Shown piece by piece: positions 20,507 to 32,824 of a stretch of 44,087 nucleotides of DNA; position 1 is the stretch's first letter; every line of letters starts with the position of its first letter. The stretch covers positions 1 to 44,087 of the forward strand of contig LRSR01010944.1 in assembly GCA_001579985.1 (NCBI GenBank), in the 5' to 3' direction. The notes beneath the pieces are model-generated. The model was not told the origin of the DNA. It ran no database searches and saw nothing but the letters and a program-made list of their open reading frames with translations. The stretch comes from Hypsibius dujardini (lineage: Eukaryota > Tardigrada > Eutardigrada > Parachela > Hypsibiidae). The position numbers were made by a program, and so were the translations under genes.

Positions 20507-23500
20507 CTACATTCCCCTCCTAGCAAATGAATGGCGTCGCGCGACAGCGTGAAGAATGCGGTTGTGTGAGACGGGCCCGTGATTAAGCCAATATGTTGTG
20601 ACGTCTCCTTTCCCCTGAACAAGAAATAAAACATTATTGTAGAATCTCAATCGGAATCCGGGAACAGTGTTCTGGTGAAATCAGCTGACGAAAATCACAA
20701 CCGGGCTTCTGATTCTGTGTATCAAAATCAGAACAAACGAAATTCTTTTCAATTTTTCACTTCGCAAGTCTACGGCCATATCTTTTGTCCTGCTTCACTG
20801 ATCTACGCGGTCGAGCACTCAAATGATAAATAATTGAATTTTTTAACTCTGTAAAGAGTAAGACATATTTTCAATGCGGACTGGATAATACGGATAGGAA
20901 ACTGTAACATCAGACCAACGACCACTAGCCTCTGCAATACTATTACTAGTTTGAATTCCACCCCTACCAATTGCAGCACAGGCCCGTTGTCATATCCGTC
21001 AGCTCATTTCAATCGAACACTCTTCCTGTATCTTTATTGAGATTCCATAGTACTAGATTACAGGTTGGTCAGCAACTTTTGCTGGCAACACATATTGGTC
21101 GATTGGTCGCTTACTTTGATTGAGATCGTTCCTCGGCAAGTGAGGGCGAAGCAAGGGTCGTCCATAATGTAGCTGGCAGTCTTTGATGTCAATTGAATGC
21201 TTAACGCTTTGCTGTTTGACATCATGCGAGAAGCCATATTCATCGCGTCCCCGAACCTTGAAAATAATTCAGTCGAAATAGTTACAATTATAATGAAACT
21301 CTCTCCCCCCGAAAACGAAGTTCGAAATTTCGAAAAAAATCTACCCCGATTTGCAGTTTTTGACGCAAGCCTAGCAGTATTTCGGTCGTCGTCAAAATTG
21401 TTGCTAAACAATTCTTGGTAATACGTAAAAACTAAGTATCTAACTGAGTATCAATCACTTACAATACTACGGTTCAGCGGGAAATATGGTTCACCTACTG
21501 ACCCGACAGTTTCACTAGATTTTCGATTTCGTCTATTTTTGATTTATGTTAAAAATATTGCAACCAGCAGTTTCAAACAATCAGTTCAAACTCTGCCTTT
21601 AGATGAAAATTCCGGGATTAGCCCCATCTGTCAGGCTCTACAGTCTACAGGTTTGACTCACAGACAATAACGTGGCGCCCGGATTCCGACAACACACCCA
21701 GCGACGGAGCCTGCACAGAATATAATAAAAATTATAGGGGAAACACCCAACGAAAAAACGATGAGCAGATGCATTAAAACGGACAGATCGTGGCGCGTTT
21801 TGACCTGTGTTTATGCCAAATCGAACTTGAAGAGTCTCGTTCTTGTCGAATCCTTGGAACAGATCGAGGAGGTGCAAAGCCATAAGCGGGATTTCTCGGG
21901 CGTGACGGTTGGCATTACGTATGGGAAGTCCACTAGCAACCTGTAACATAAGAAGCTCCGAGGGAAAAGTGGAAGACCGCTGTACTAGTTTAAGTCAACG
22001 TAGTTTTAGTTGCTAAAAAAGTTTGTTGTTCTGTAAACATTGTTTTTATATAATTTACTCCGAGCCGAAATTAGCTGGCAAATTTTGGTTTCCTCATTCA
22101 AATCCTATAGTTCAGTTATTGAACTAAAATACTCAACGTATAATTTTGAAAGACAAAAATTTTTGTGTTTCAGTGAATGTATTTAATTTAGTTCCAGACA
22201 AAAGTATTGAAAAAATGTATGCTTCTCACCCAAATCTTTAATGACGTAAACTCTGACTGAGTAATATTTCGACAAACTAAACAACTAAAACTATAAATAT
22301 TATTCTTAAGGTTTCAGTTATGTTTTCAATTACTATTTGTAGTTTAGTTTTGTCATTGTCATCCGTTTTAATTTTTTCATTCAAATCCTCTAAGACTATT
22401 GAACCAAAATTACCCAACCAATAGTTTTTTAGGTCTTTTGTTAAATAGTTCCGACCAAAAGTTTGAAGTCTCTGGGAATTTCACGTACCACATAAGAATC
22501 GTTGATGGTTTCCACCTTATACACGTCGTAATCGGACAGAGCTGCGTCGAACTTGTTATACATCAAACTCAAAAATTCGACAACACTGAAGGGCTCGGTG
22601 CTTGACACGAAGTCGTTGAAGCCAACAACGTCGCTGAAACAAATGGTCACCTCCTCAAAATTCTCCGGTTCAACGATCCCACCGTTTCGAAGCTCACGCA
22701 CCACAGGCCTGTCAAAATAGAACACTAGTAAAATATGATAGAAACGGATGAAAGGAGCTGTCACCAAATTGTTTGCAAAACAAATAAATCCTACACAATC
22801 TTGAAGGTGTTAAAAGTGTAAAAATGTGAAAATGCAAGTAGTTTAATAATTTTCAGAAATTCGGTTGTAATCAAAAAATGTGATTTATATTTTCTTTCTG
22901 ATTTATCCACTTTCCATACAATAAAAATCAAAACATTTAGACTTCTTTGGTGTGTTTTTTTATCTTTAAATTCTGCCGATAGAAATGTTTGTTCCTTTCG
23001 AGCAAAACGGTTCACAAACACTATCGCTGTAAAATTTAGCAGTGCAATCAGGTTTACAAACTTTCTGATTTATTTACAGGACGTACGGAGAATAAAAAGG
23101 ACCGACTTCACTTACGCAGGAAGCATCTCTCCCAACAATTGATCGCAGCGCTCCCTTTCAGCCTGAAGGTCCTCCGTTCGCGCTTCCACAATCTCTTCCA
23201 GCTCTACCGCATTGCGCTGCATCTGATCTAGAACTTTCTCTGCGTACGTGCGCTTGTCCACGCCCTCTGATCGTTCCAGCAGAGCTCGAACCGTTTTGAT
23301 ATCCGGCCGCTCTTCTGGCTGCGCTGCCCAGCAAGCTTCAATGAGAGCAGCCAAACCGCCGGAGCAGGCCGGATGTCGAGCGTCCGTGGGACGAAACAGA
23401 ATCTCCGTTTCCTCGGTCACATTCTGCGTAATCATCTTCGGGGTGAGCACGTACCCGCTTGCATTGGCCATCTGCATGTGCACGGAATACGGCGAGTTCC

Positions 23501-26500
23501 ACGTCGTTATCTCTTGCATGATGATGGACAGGGAATAAATGTCTCCCTTTTGGGTGAGAGGGAGCGAAGGATGACGCAGAAATTCCGGTGCTTGCCAGAA
23601 TGCAAACTCATCGTTGGATGATACACCGCTTATGTTGTGGCTCCGCCCAAACATTTGTTGAACTGTTCCGGTGTACTCGACCTCACTGATTTGAAGGTTT
23701 AAGCGGTTGTCAATCATGCAGACGCCACTACGCAGCCGACCGTGTAGCTTCAGAAATGAGTGGTGAATGAATTCCAAACCCTGAAAAAAGGAAATTAAAA
23801 CAATGGTGCTAAAAAAGGGCTTCCGATAGCCAAGTAAGCAGACAGACAGAGAGACAAACATACATACAGAAATACAGACACATCAGCATTTTGAATGAAA
23901 ATTATTTCTGGCGCATAGTTTCAAAATCGCCTTGCCTGAATGACGTTGCTCAGCAGGAAACCTCGGTATTCCCAGCTGGGTGCGTTCATTGTTGATAGGA
24001 GATCGCTAAGGCTTCCTTTATAGTAAAAGGGCCGGATGAAGACCAGATGTGAGACCAAAGGATAGAATGCTTTCATGCGCGAGATGTTGACATGACGTAT
24101 TTTGTTCAACTGACAAAAGGAAAGACCGCTGCTTATGTACCTATTTGATTTACTAACAGCGCATGAGTTATCGCACATGACAGACCCTTGATGACCCTTT
24201 CAGGTCGTGGTAATTTTGTTCAGGAACCTATCTGCCTACCTCACTGAAGTATATTAAGAGGCGATTGGTCAGTTTGGGTACTTTGGCCATTCGCACTGCT
24301 TGAACCCAGACTGACTCTCCTCGGAACATTGCCGGCCGACCTTCACCCTCCACCCAGCTGCTCAAATATTCCTCGCTGAATGATTCAATTACAGCATCCT
24401 GGCCGAGAAAAATATATTTCACCAATATACGCAATAAACGTTATCGTTTATTTCATATTTTGATTAGCTCAGGTACTCGTATACCTTTTCCGGAGCCGAA
24501 GACCGTCGTGGGACGAATGAAGGGCGCCGTCGTTGGCTGTCCCCAGAGGCGACCGAAGCGCGACGAGTTTCCTCTGAGACTTCAAAGGACACTTCATCCA
24601 TTGTTCCCTTCCACCAGGTATCACCGAGCGCCGCGCTCAGAGCTAATCTGAGGTACACGACTCTAGAATGTACGGATGAAATTGGTAGATACTGGACCGA
24701 ATACTACTCATACACTGTTCAGATACTTTACAGAATACTTTAGATAAGGATGCTGAACAGCTACTACAAATAATGACTAGTTAATACGCTAATATGTACA
24801 TGACCTTAACAAACACTATGCAGATACTACACATATACGGTGAATTTTACGTCCGTACCGTGTACCGTGAGTAAGTATTGTAAATCGGTAAGTTGTTTTA
24901 CAAATAATAAAAACGTGAGTTCTTCAATAATTGACATTCGTTGCATGTAATGATGCATTCGTCATTTTCATTTTTTTCCATTGTCATTTTTTTTGTCTAT
25001 TACGACTACTAATTGTAATTTTCGCAAAACTTACCTGGCCAAAATGAGGATGATCAGGGTGAGCGCTACCAAAGCAACCACGATGGCGATAGTAATACTT
25101 TGGCTGCCTAAAAGTAAGCAGTATCGCGTTTAAAAAAAGCAGAGGCACGTTGCGGTTATTATCCGGTGCCAATTCAACTCTTTGTTTTGAGAAACCCATG
25201 GCATTTTCATTCGAACATAAATGCCAATTTAAGAAATAACACTTTAAAGATCGATATCTTTAATATGAGTCTTATAAGATCTTATTTGTTAAAGTCTAAG
25301 AAGAGGCAACAATAGGTGACTTCAGTGCAACGCCATTCAACCCAAAGATTACTAATTAATGCTTTTTATTTTAATAATGCCATGTGAAATCCTATTTATT
25401 CTGCAAACGTTAGATAAGTGTTCGTACAAATAATAATATCGACTAATAATTTGATCGTGCGGGAAGATGAAGCCCTTATTAAACATCTTTCAAATTCCAA
25501 TGAAGGAACTAACCTTGTAGGACGTGGCACTCCGGTCGCAAGCCCTTGTATCCACAGTAGGGCTCGTTGAGGGGCAAGTCCCACCCGCCGTACCATTCAA
25601 TTGGTGTGACCTTCTTCCAAGCGAATTCCCTGTTTCGGACCGTGGAAGAATGCGACACCTGTGGCGAAAAATGCCAGTTTTGTTGGGCCTCCATTTGGAT
25701 AACGATAATTGTTTTGCCAGCAAGTCATACGTACGACAAAGTTCATAGAGGAGGTGTTGAAGAACCTGATAACTGCAGTTGGGATCCGGTTGCCATCGTC
25801 GTCCAAACTAATGGGCCCAATGTCCGTGGCGAACGTCCGATCGACCAAACGACGTTTCACTGCCGCGCCATCGTACATGTCACTCAACTGGCCGGACGTT
25901 ACTGTTTCGTTAAGGATCTGCATTTACATCAGAAAGGAGTTGTTATGAATCACTGTAAAAATGGCAATTCTTTGAAATGCAAGTTCTTCAAATAAAGTTC
26001 TCCGAGATTTGCCGATGAAACCTTTTTTTAAATCATCATTAACATTGAACTTATTCAGAAAACAAAATTAAAACATTTTGAAATCCATCTCTGAAAATTG
26101 CCCCGAGTTAGCTCAGTTTCGGTTTCTCAACGGTTCTAAACCGGACTTTTAAGATAAAATCGTCCCAGGTAAGCCCTAAGTGCCGGGACCTTAATCATGA
26201 ATTAGGTAAATAAATGCCTCATTCGGAATCTACCACCAGGTGCGTTTGAAAAACTAAAGCGATTCAACTAATAGTTAACGTATCAGTTAACTAAATATAA
26301 CTAATAGTTAACGTATCAGTTAACTAAATATAACTAATAGTTAACGTATCAGTTAACTAAATATAAGACTTTAATAAGGATTTTTTGTTTTTGCATCTTT
26401 AGTAAGTAAAACGTTCATTCTAATTTTGGCAAATTTTGTTTTCCCAAAGTACATATTTAGCAACTGAAAAGATCAGTTAAGTACGTTAGAGAGAGCTAAG

Positions 26501-29500
26501 ACTAAATTAAGCCGCAAGTACCATGATGAAAAATTTGCAAAACACACATATTGATATCGTACAGTCGAAAAAAAGGTCGACGATAGAAGAAGCTTTTGAC
26601 CTCATGCCCAGATTAAAGTGTTGGTTCGCTACGCAAGACAAATCCAGTTATTCTGCTAGCGCCGAACATTGTTCTTGTCGTGTGTGACTCGGTATAAAAG
26701 GATTCACACAGTCAGTAGTGTCCGAACAGCACGGAACGCTTGTCTCGATTGCTTGATTAAAAGCAGTGGTTTTAATTATCATGGTGCGAAGCATCTATTT
26801 CAACTCCGAGGTATATACTATACTATATTGTATACTATATAGAATTGTCAGAATTCTATTTATTTTGTGAGTTTATCTAAAGCAAATTTGATTTTTATTT
26901 TGAAGTACTGGTAATTCCTAAGGATTTCAGTTAATCCAACATTAAAACTTTAAATTGTTTGAGAAATCGGGCAATCAAAAAAAGATTCCGGTGTGGACTC
27001 TGTGTTGATGTCTTTCGCGTGCATGGCGCATTCAAGTCTTATGGACTGTCTTCTCTGTGAATCCTGTCATGTTGAGTCACACAGGACGAGGCAATGTTCG
27101 AAAGCAGCAGATTGAATGGATTTGTCTTGCTTGGCGAACCAACACTTTAATCGGGGCATGACGTGGCAAGCCCTTCCTATCGTTGACCTTTTTTCCCCGA
27201 CTTTATCTCCCTCACTGACCTGCTCGAACATTTGAATTGCAGCGTAAGCAGCCATCCACATGTGTATGGCCTGAAGTGTGGAAAAACCGTGAAGTGCTAC
27301 TCTGTGTATCAAAGGTTAGACGAAATTTTTGAAATAAAAGCCATGAACTAGCGTACCGGTATTAGTTCATTGGTGCGATTAGTTGCCCAGGGAGGTGCAC
27401 CGAAACGCCGATCATACTCAGGCTTCACCGCCATGTACTGTGAATTTCCTCTCCCGAGGACAATTGTCACAATTTGAAGTACCGATGAAAACGCGCGACG
27501 TGCCACCTAAAACGTACGAAAAAAGATCTGCCATAACAAATGAAAATGAGTCACACCAGGGATGGCAGAAAATTAAAATTAATCAAATTAATTATTGAAA
27601 TATTTTTATTATTTGATATTATTGCTTATTTTTGCTTAGTACTTCTTGATTTGTATTTTAAGAACCGATCTCTGGAAGAAACTAATATGAACTGATGTTA
27701 ATTGTCATTTTTGCAGGAGACCACTTCCGTCAAATGTTTCTGCTTCACCACACACACACCTCGTTGTCCGCGTCTGTTCCGCCTTTCCAATCGGAATCAC
27801 TTAGTTCAAGGTCCGATAACACTATCGTCACGTACACCTAAACATTTCCAATGTCATTATAGCAGTTCAACTTGGGCCATCTTAATTGAACGACATGAAT
27901 GGCATTATTTGCATGGGATCGCGGTATCAAAAGAAAGACACAGAATGCTAATTATCAATTTCCAATAATTATGCAGTGTATGTTACCAATTCTTACATAT
28001 TCGCGATTAGTCATGTTCATGCCTGACGCTTCAATCTGAAAGAAGATGAAGATCATCCAGATCATGAAGAACATGGGATATTTTATTGACACGACGAACC
28101 AGAAGTCGCCGCAGATGGGGCATAAAACCGAAGAAGAGCATGACTGCAAAACAATGACCGGTCAAATGTGTTACTTTTTTTACATACACACATGGCAACA
28201 AGTTGGGTGGCAGAGTTCGAGCCATCAGGGTGATCTGAGTTTGAGCCATTCTCAGCTAGAGCTTGCCACTGCTTTCTCTTGAATCTTTGATTTAATGCCC
28301 GGTCCAGCGGGAAAATTAGATTGAGCAAGCTACTCTAAATTCGAAAATCGACTTCCAATAAAATGCATGGTTAGCTGTGTTCAAGAGCGCGTGCGCGCGA
28401 TGACTTAATTCGGCTCGAACTCGGACCACCCTTTTTGCCTTAAAGTCTGCCACCCAAATTGTGGCCATGTGTGTCGCCTACGGAAACTGGCCGAGGTAAG
28501 AATTCCCATCACTTTTCTAGTGATATTACGCACTCCATTACTCCTTGTTGACAGTGTTTTTGATTGCCTCATTTGGCAACGCGATCAGTAATTACAGAAC
28601 TGCGAAGCTTCGTTTTAATATTATTCGTCATGCATACAAAAAGTATCTTGTTCTTCTTTTAACCATCGCATTTTGCTTCGTAATTTGAGCCTAGACACAG
28701 AAACAATGTTAATTTAATAAAACTCTGTCAACACTAGCCGTACGGATCTTTAAAGTGTGTATTGTAGCGTTCAATTCTCGGTGAAAATCTATCCAGAATT
28801 TAAAATGGAAGAGAAGGGCTCCAATAGGGTTACAATGCCAATAAAGGGGGCGGCGCTATCAACCGAAACGACTTGGTCGTTAAATATTTGAGTTTCGCTC
28901 AATAGATAACTCAAAGCTTCGACCACATTTCTAGCAATTTTGTAATTTCCGATAAAAAATCAAGTGAGGCATGGGCCTGGTATTTTGCAAATTGAATTCT
29001 GATTGAACTAGTTGCAAAACACAATCGTAATCATTTTTTAGAATGCGCCAGGTGGAGGCAGCTTTGTAGACAAGCAAAGGAATCAAGAATTATCTTTGCC
29101 GAAAGACGGGTAAAACTTCCCTTTGAGCTTCCAAAATATTTTGATTGATGCAAAATCTGATTTTAAAATGACGCATACCTCGGCTTACGTCCCGGAACTG
29201 CGCCAGAATTGGCGCGTAAGTGTAGTTTACGTTTGTCGAGGAATTAAACAAGAAGTGAGATGCACGAATCTCGGTAGACTTGAATACAAATTGCAGTTTA
29301 TCCGCGCCGGCTTTGTGTGCTGTATTTGGGCCCACGTCCGTCAGCATGAAGACCGTTGTCCAATTGAATTGTCGCAATAGACCGATGTAGAGATCCTTAA
29401 GCTTAGTTCCCGGGTAGGGCGTGGTGGTCACCCACGTCGGACTGAATCTCGGGTTGCTCAAGGTGATGTCCACACTTGAGCTGAAAGCAGTTAGTTGCGT

Positions 29501-31202
29501 CGTGTGTGTACTCCAAGAATGAGCAATTAATACAGAAGTGGTTACTTTTGAGGGTCTTAATATTTTCCCGCCGTGTGGAGTAAATATCGTTAGCCAACTA
29601 TGGAAAACTTACCGCATAGTGCACTTAACAAAATTTTTGCGCGGGGGGGGGGGGAGCAGTTTGTTTTTTCAGCACAGTAAAAGTTAAAGGCAACCTTGTT
29701 TTTTTTTAAACACTAAACAAGTGTGCTACCCTTTGGTTGGTCAGTTTTGCCTAAAAAAATCCACTGTCCCGCGACTCCAAATTTAAAACAAATTAAGGTG
29801 CCCATCTCGCAGACTACTGGCCAGTTTTGCAGGAAGCTTAAAGAAAGCGGCGCGAGCTGATCTGTAGTTATTCACCTTGTACTTGTGTACTTGTGTACTT
29901 AGGCACAAAGAGGCATAGGTCTAACGGTACCTGACTATTCTATAGACTGGAAAAAATTGCGTACGACGTAATTTTAAACACGGTTTCTCTCGCAGTTGAA
30001 TGAGTGCGTTCAGGAAAACTGCAAAACTAGAAACGTTTGTGTTTGTGTTTGTGTTTCACGGCTTGCCAAAAATCAGAACATCCTTAAAATAGCCGGCAGC
30101 ACAGTTGTTTGTTCTGAACATCGCAATTGAGAGAGAAATGTTTGACTGCATCGTCATTACGTCGTACCTGGAGATCAGAGGTACGTTCCAACCTGCTGCC
30201 ATTTGGTTCAGACGGTACCCTTCGAAACAACCTACAGACAAAAAACGACAAGATTTATGTATGGAGTACGCGGCATTACGAAATTGTCAACACAATGAAA
30301 GTAGATATGGTAAAGATACGGTAATTTTATTTGAGTTTATGATAAAAAGTAGTTGTCGGGGTCATGAGGGCGGACTGAGGTCAATTCCGAGCCAATCCTT
30401 TTGTTGGTGGCAAAATATTTTTTAACACCCTTGATCTGGCAAGGGAGGGGAAGGGGCCAAAATCTCATTCGTTAAAAGCTTGAAAAATCTTTGCGCTAAG
30501 ACACTGGCGGATTGAGATCGGCTTGGAGGAAATGGCTAGTCTGCCAGAAGATGTGAATCTCGGTCCGGCGATAAGGGCAATTTTCAGCAAGTAAAAGCTA
30601 ATAGTTTGCCCCCCCCCCCCCACCGTGCGGAGTGGAAAGGGGGTGTCCAACTCGTTTTGGATGCCCGGGGGATAACGGGCCGGTCGGCTCAACTTTCAAC
30701 CCGCCACTACTACATAGGGATGATACTCTCATGTTCTGTTCAGAATACTTGTCCTGTGCCAGACAAACGAATGGCAAACTATCTGTTCTTATATGTTATG
30801 TTTACATTCTGCTGCCTCACCAGGTGTAATGATGGCCGTCGCACACTTTTTATACCGTGAACGGCGGTAGTACCATCTGGACAGAAGGAGTTGTACGTTG
30901 TCCTCTAGATCGTAGCACGACTTTGTCAAGGTCTCGCTGTAGAGATACGTATGAGTCATGTTGAAGTCAGGAAATGCCTGCTGTAGACGCTCGAACGCCA
31001 TGTCAAATGACGGTCCCATGTAGCGAAGTGACACTTGGCCGTCGTTAAGAGTTCCAGGACTGACAATGTCCAAGCAGAAATCCGTCCGGCCACCTTCCAC
31101 ACATCGTGAATTTGAGAAGGCTGGATAAACGACGCAGCAAAACCAAAAAGCCAAGTTGAGCAGAGGGACCATCTCGATTAAGTTTCGATCACTCTCAACC
31201 AA
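20507..31202 (-). CDS. Receptor-type (membrane) guanylyl cyclase, natriuretic peptide receptor-like
   Basis: The enzyme makes cGMP from GTP at the plasma membrane. Twenty minus-strand exons: 31202-30821, 30231-30168, 29480-29179, 28143-28100, 28035-27997, 27527-27518, 27448-27357, 27270-27220, 25917-25735, 25658-25514, 25107-25035, 24647-24485, 24398-24240, 24109-23936, 23780-23116, 22708-22489, 21940-21805, 21710-21662, 21256-21115, 20614-20507. The sum is 3201 nt, 1066 residues, close to the family's usual ~1060. Parts: signal peptide, ANF-type ligand-binding ectodomain (to ~437), one membrane helix (~438-462), kinase-homology domain lacking HRD and DFG (HGRLRSG, ISEVEY), a coiled-coil linker, then the cyclase with FSDVVGF, YKVETINDSY and RYCLFGDAMNMASRM. 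Both metal-binding Asp, the guanine-selecting Glu and Cys, and the transition-state Arg are present, so it should be active. The ligand is unknown. Met at 31172 is an alternative start nearer the signal peptide. Confidence 0.92.
22050..22450. repeat. Diverged intronic duplication
   Basis: About 22095-22200 and 22376-22460 share TCATTCAAATCCT, ATTGAAC(C/T)AAAAT and TAGTTCC(A)GAC(C/A)AAAAGT, suggesting a tandem duplication with period ~280 nt in the cyclase intron 21941-22488. Confidence 0.5.
26267..26365. repeat. 33-bp tandem repeat, three copies
   Basis: Three essentially identical 33-bp units containing AGTTAACGTATCAGTTAACT, itself rich in short palindromes, in the 1.3-kb cyclase intron 25918-27219. 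Confidence 0.95.
26566..27205. repeat. Inverted repeat flanking a 380-bp core in a cyclase intron
   Basis: The left arm (26566-26690) and right arm (27071-27205) are reverse complements with moderate divergence. Shared blocks are AAAAAGGTC(G/A)ACGATAG, ATTAAAGTGTTGGTTCGC, AAGACAAATCCA and TGTGTGACTC. The right arm abuts or includes the first bases of cyclase exon 8's intron side. The core carries a TATA box and a short candidate first exon. Confidence 0.8.
26693..26700 (+). promoter_or_regulatory. Candidate TATA promoter nested in cyclase intron
   Basis: TATAAAAG is followed by a CAGTCAGTAG stretch and, 88 nt after the TATA box, by ATG at 26781 opening MVRSIYFNSE before a donor-like GAG|GTATAT. 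The TATA-to-ATG spacing nearly equals that of the gene at 17061. No downstream exon could be identified, so a transcript is only a possibility. Confidence 0.35.
28197..28462. repeat. Foldback element in a cyclase intron
   Basis: The ends carry GGGTGGCAGA and its complement (TCTGCCACCC), with internal GAGTTCGAGCC against GGCTCGAACTC. The core resembles the element at 6302-6726. It lies between cyclase exons 3 and 4. Confidence 0.7.
28463..29178. other. Remainder of the cyclase intron 3
   Basis: No gene, nested exon or clear repeat seen in this part of the 1035-nt intron. Confidence 0.6.
30503..30712 (+). repeat. TGGCGGATTGA-family MITE
   Basis: It begins CTGGCGGATTGAGATCGGC and ends GGTCGGCTCAACTTTCAACCCGCCAC, so the ends are imperfect inverted repeats. 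A C12 run and GTCGGCTCAAC lie between. It sits in the first cyclase intron. Confidence 0.7.
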
Positions 31203-31628
31203 CTAGCGACAAAACAATGTCGCGGAAAGATGTGAAGAAATTATCGGATCAACATACTAGGGCCAAATAAAAAAGGCAAAGACACGCACAGCTAAATTTC
31301 ATTCGGTGTAGACTACTGCACCCTTGACCCGAAAGTTGAAGATTCGTGTTTAAAGCGGAACCAAAAGTTTATCTAGAAATTGCTGGGAAATTTTTTTTTC
31401 CGAGACTCAATCTTTCAGTTTGGAGCTAGAAAAGCCTGCTGAAGACCCCGACCGCGGTACTCAACCAAGGGTTCCATTTCCCCCGAATCAACCGAGGTGT
31501 TCGATTGTGTTGGAAGGACGGAAGAAAAGTGCCAATTAGCAGGTCGGGTGTGAAAAACAGTATTATTCTCGACGGGACCGCAACCCAGGTGGGTACACTT
31601 CTCATTATAGCATGAAGTTCTAGCACGT

Positions 31629-31860
31629 TGCGCGGCAATGGCGGATTGATCGTTGGGCCGACCGAGCCATTCCCCCCCCCCCCGCCCCTCGGCGACCAAA
31701 ATGATTTAACCGCCTCACTGCATTCAGTGGCGGATTGAGGTCGGCTAGAAAGGGATGGCAAGCCTGTTGGGGAGGCGAGCCTGCTGAGGGTGTAAAAAAA
31801 GTTCCTCACCCCAACCGCCCCCCGGGGGGGGGGAGTGGCTTGCCTGTCAAGAGGAGAACG
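31629..31860. repeat. TGGCGGATTGA-family fragments
   Basis: Two starts, ATGGCGGATTGATCG (about 31638) and GTGGCGGATTGAGGTCGGC (about 31729), each are followed by C- or G-rich runs as in the copies at 30503 and 40646. The arrangement suggests nested or tandem insertions. Confidence 0.6.
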
Positions 31861-32410
31861 GGTTGAGGAAAGTTAAAAATCATTACCGAACTCGATACTC
31901 GTAGTTATAAAATTCGATGTTACAGAGATTTGTTACTTAGAAGCGCCTGAGGTCCCGACCCCATGCAGAGCACCGTCTAGTGACTTGATTCCTATTCCGC
32001 AGCAGTGATCTTCCATTGTGATTATCACAGTAGCGTCTATACCGGAAAACAGAACAAAAAGGGTGCCACTAATGAGAACTCCTGCTTTTCCATCGTCAAA
32101 AAATGTTTGCCGTGAGTGATGCCAGAATCCAAGACATACCGCGCACATGGATCTCAGATCGAGGTATACTGCGGACACGTCTACCAATTAGATGTTCACA
32201 GGGGGTTTCCTGTTCGTTCACTAGGTGTGGGTTATATTTGCGTCATCGTTTTTGTTAGGAGTGCGACTCGTCATTAAAAATCACCGAAATAGTTGTGTAC
32301 CATTCTTTGAACATGCAGTAAGTAATGGCGGCTTGACATCTACCCATGTGGGAAAAGTAGAATGGGAAAAAATCACATGATCATGACGACAGTGACTGCA
32401 ACCGCATGGG

Positions 32411-32545
32411 TTGCGGACAGTCAGATAGATAGACAGAACATACAGACACACAGACCCACAGATACACAAATACACAGACAAACAGACACATAGATAGACA
32501 GACACACAGACAGACAGACACATACACAGACAGACACACCCAAAG
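32411..32545. repeat. (ACAG)n-rich microsatellite
   Basis: Interrupted ACAGACAC/ACAGATAG units of the same motif as the arrays near 5060, 19441, 23840, 39760 and 42846. Confidence 0.9.
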
Positions 32546-32824
32546 CTGCACATAGAGGCAGGCCGTTAGTATCTAAAATACATAATGATTAATCCCACAA
32601 TACACATATTGCCAAAACCTGCCCTCACCGAGCTCAAACCAGTTTAACGTCTAGTCTGCAAAATGTGTTACTGTTGGAGTTCAGATGGCTTTAACTCGGA
32701 ATCCACGGAATCGTCTATTTGAGCGGTAAAAATTGTTATCTCGTAATGTTGTTAGGTCTAATAGCTTGTCTTGCACTATAGCTCGCAATGACACACTGAG
32801 CTAAACGCCGCAAAGATTCTACAG

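Larger units (their letters stand above)
31203..32820. other. Intergenic region upstream of the cyclase
   Basis: It holds TGGCGGATTGA-family fragments (about 31629-31860, with long C runs) and an (ACAG)n tract. It should contain the cyclase promoter, but no TATA box is evident. Confidence 0.5.

Noticed and set aside
26100-26170. GAGTTAGCTCAGTTTCGG, like a tRNA D-arm
   Set aside because: No matching T-arm, B box or acceptor stem follows at the required distance.
27009-27118. Short cysteine-containing frame (MSFACMAHSS...) in the cyclase intron
   Set aside because: Overlaps the right arm of an inverted repeat; no signal peptide and no splice connection to the mini-exon at 26781.
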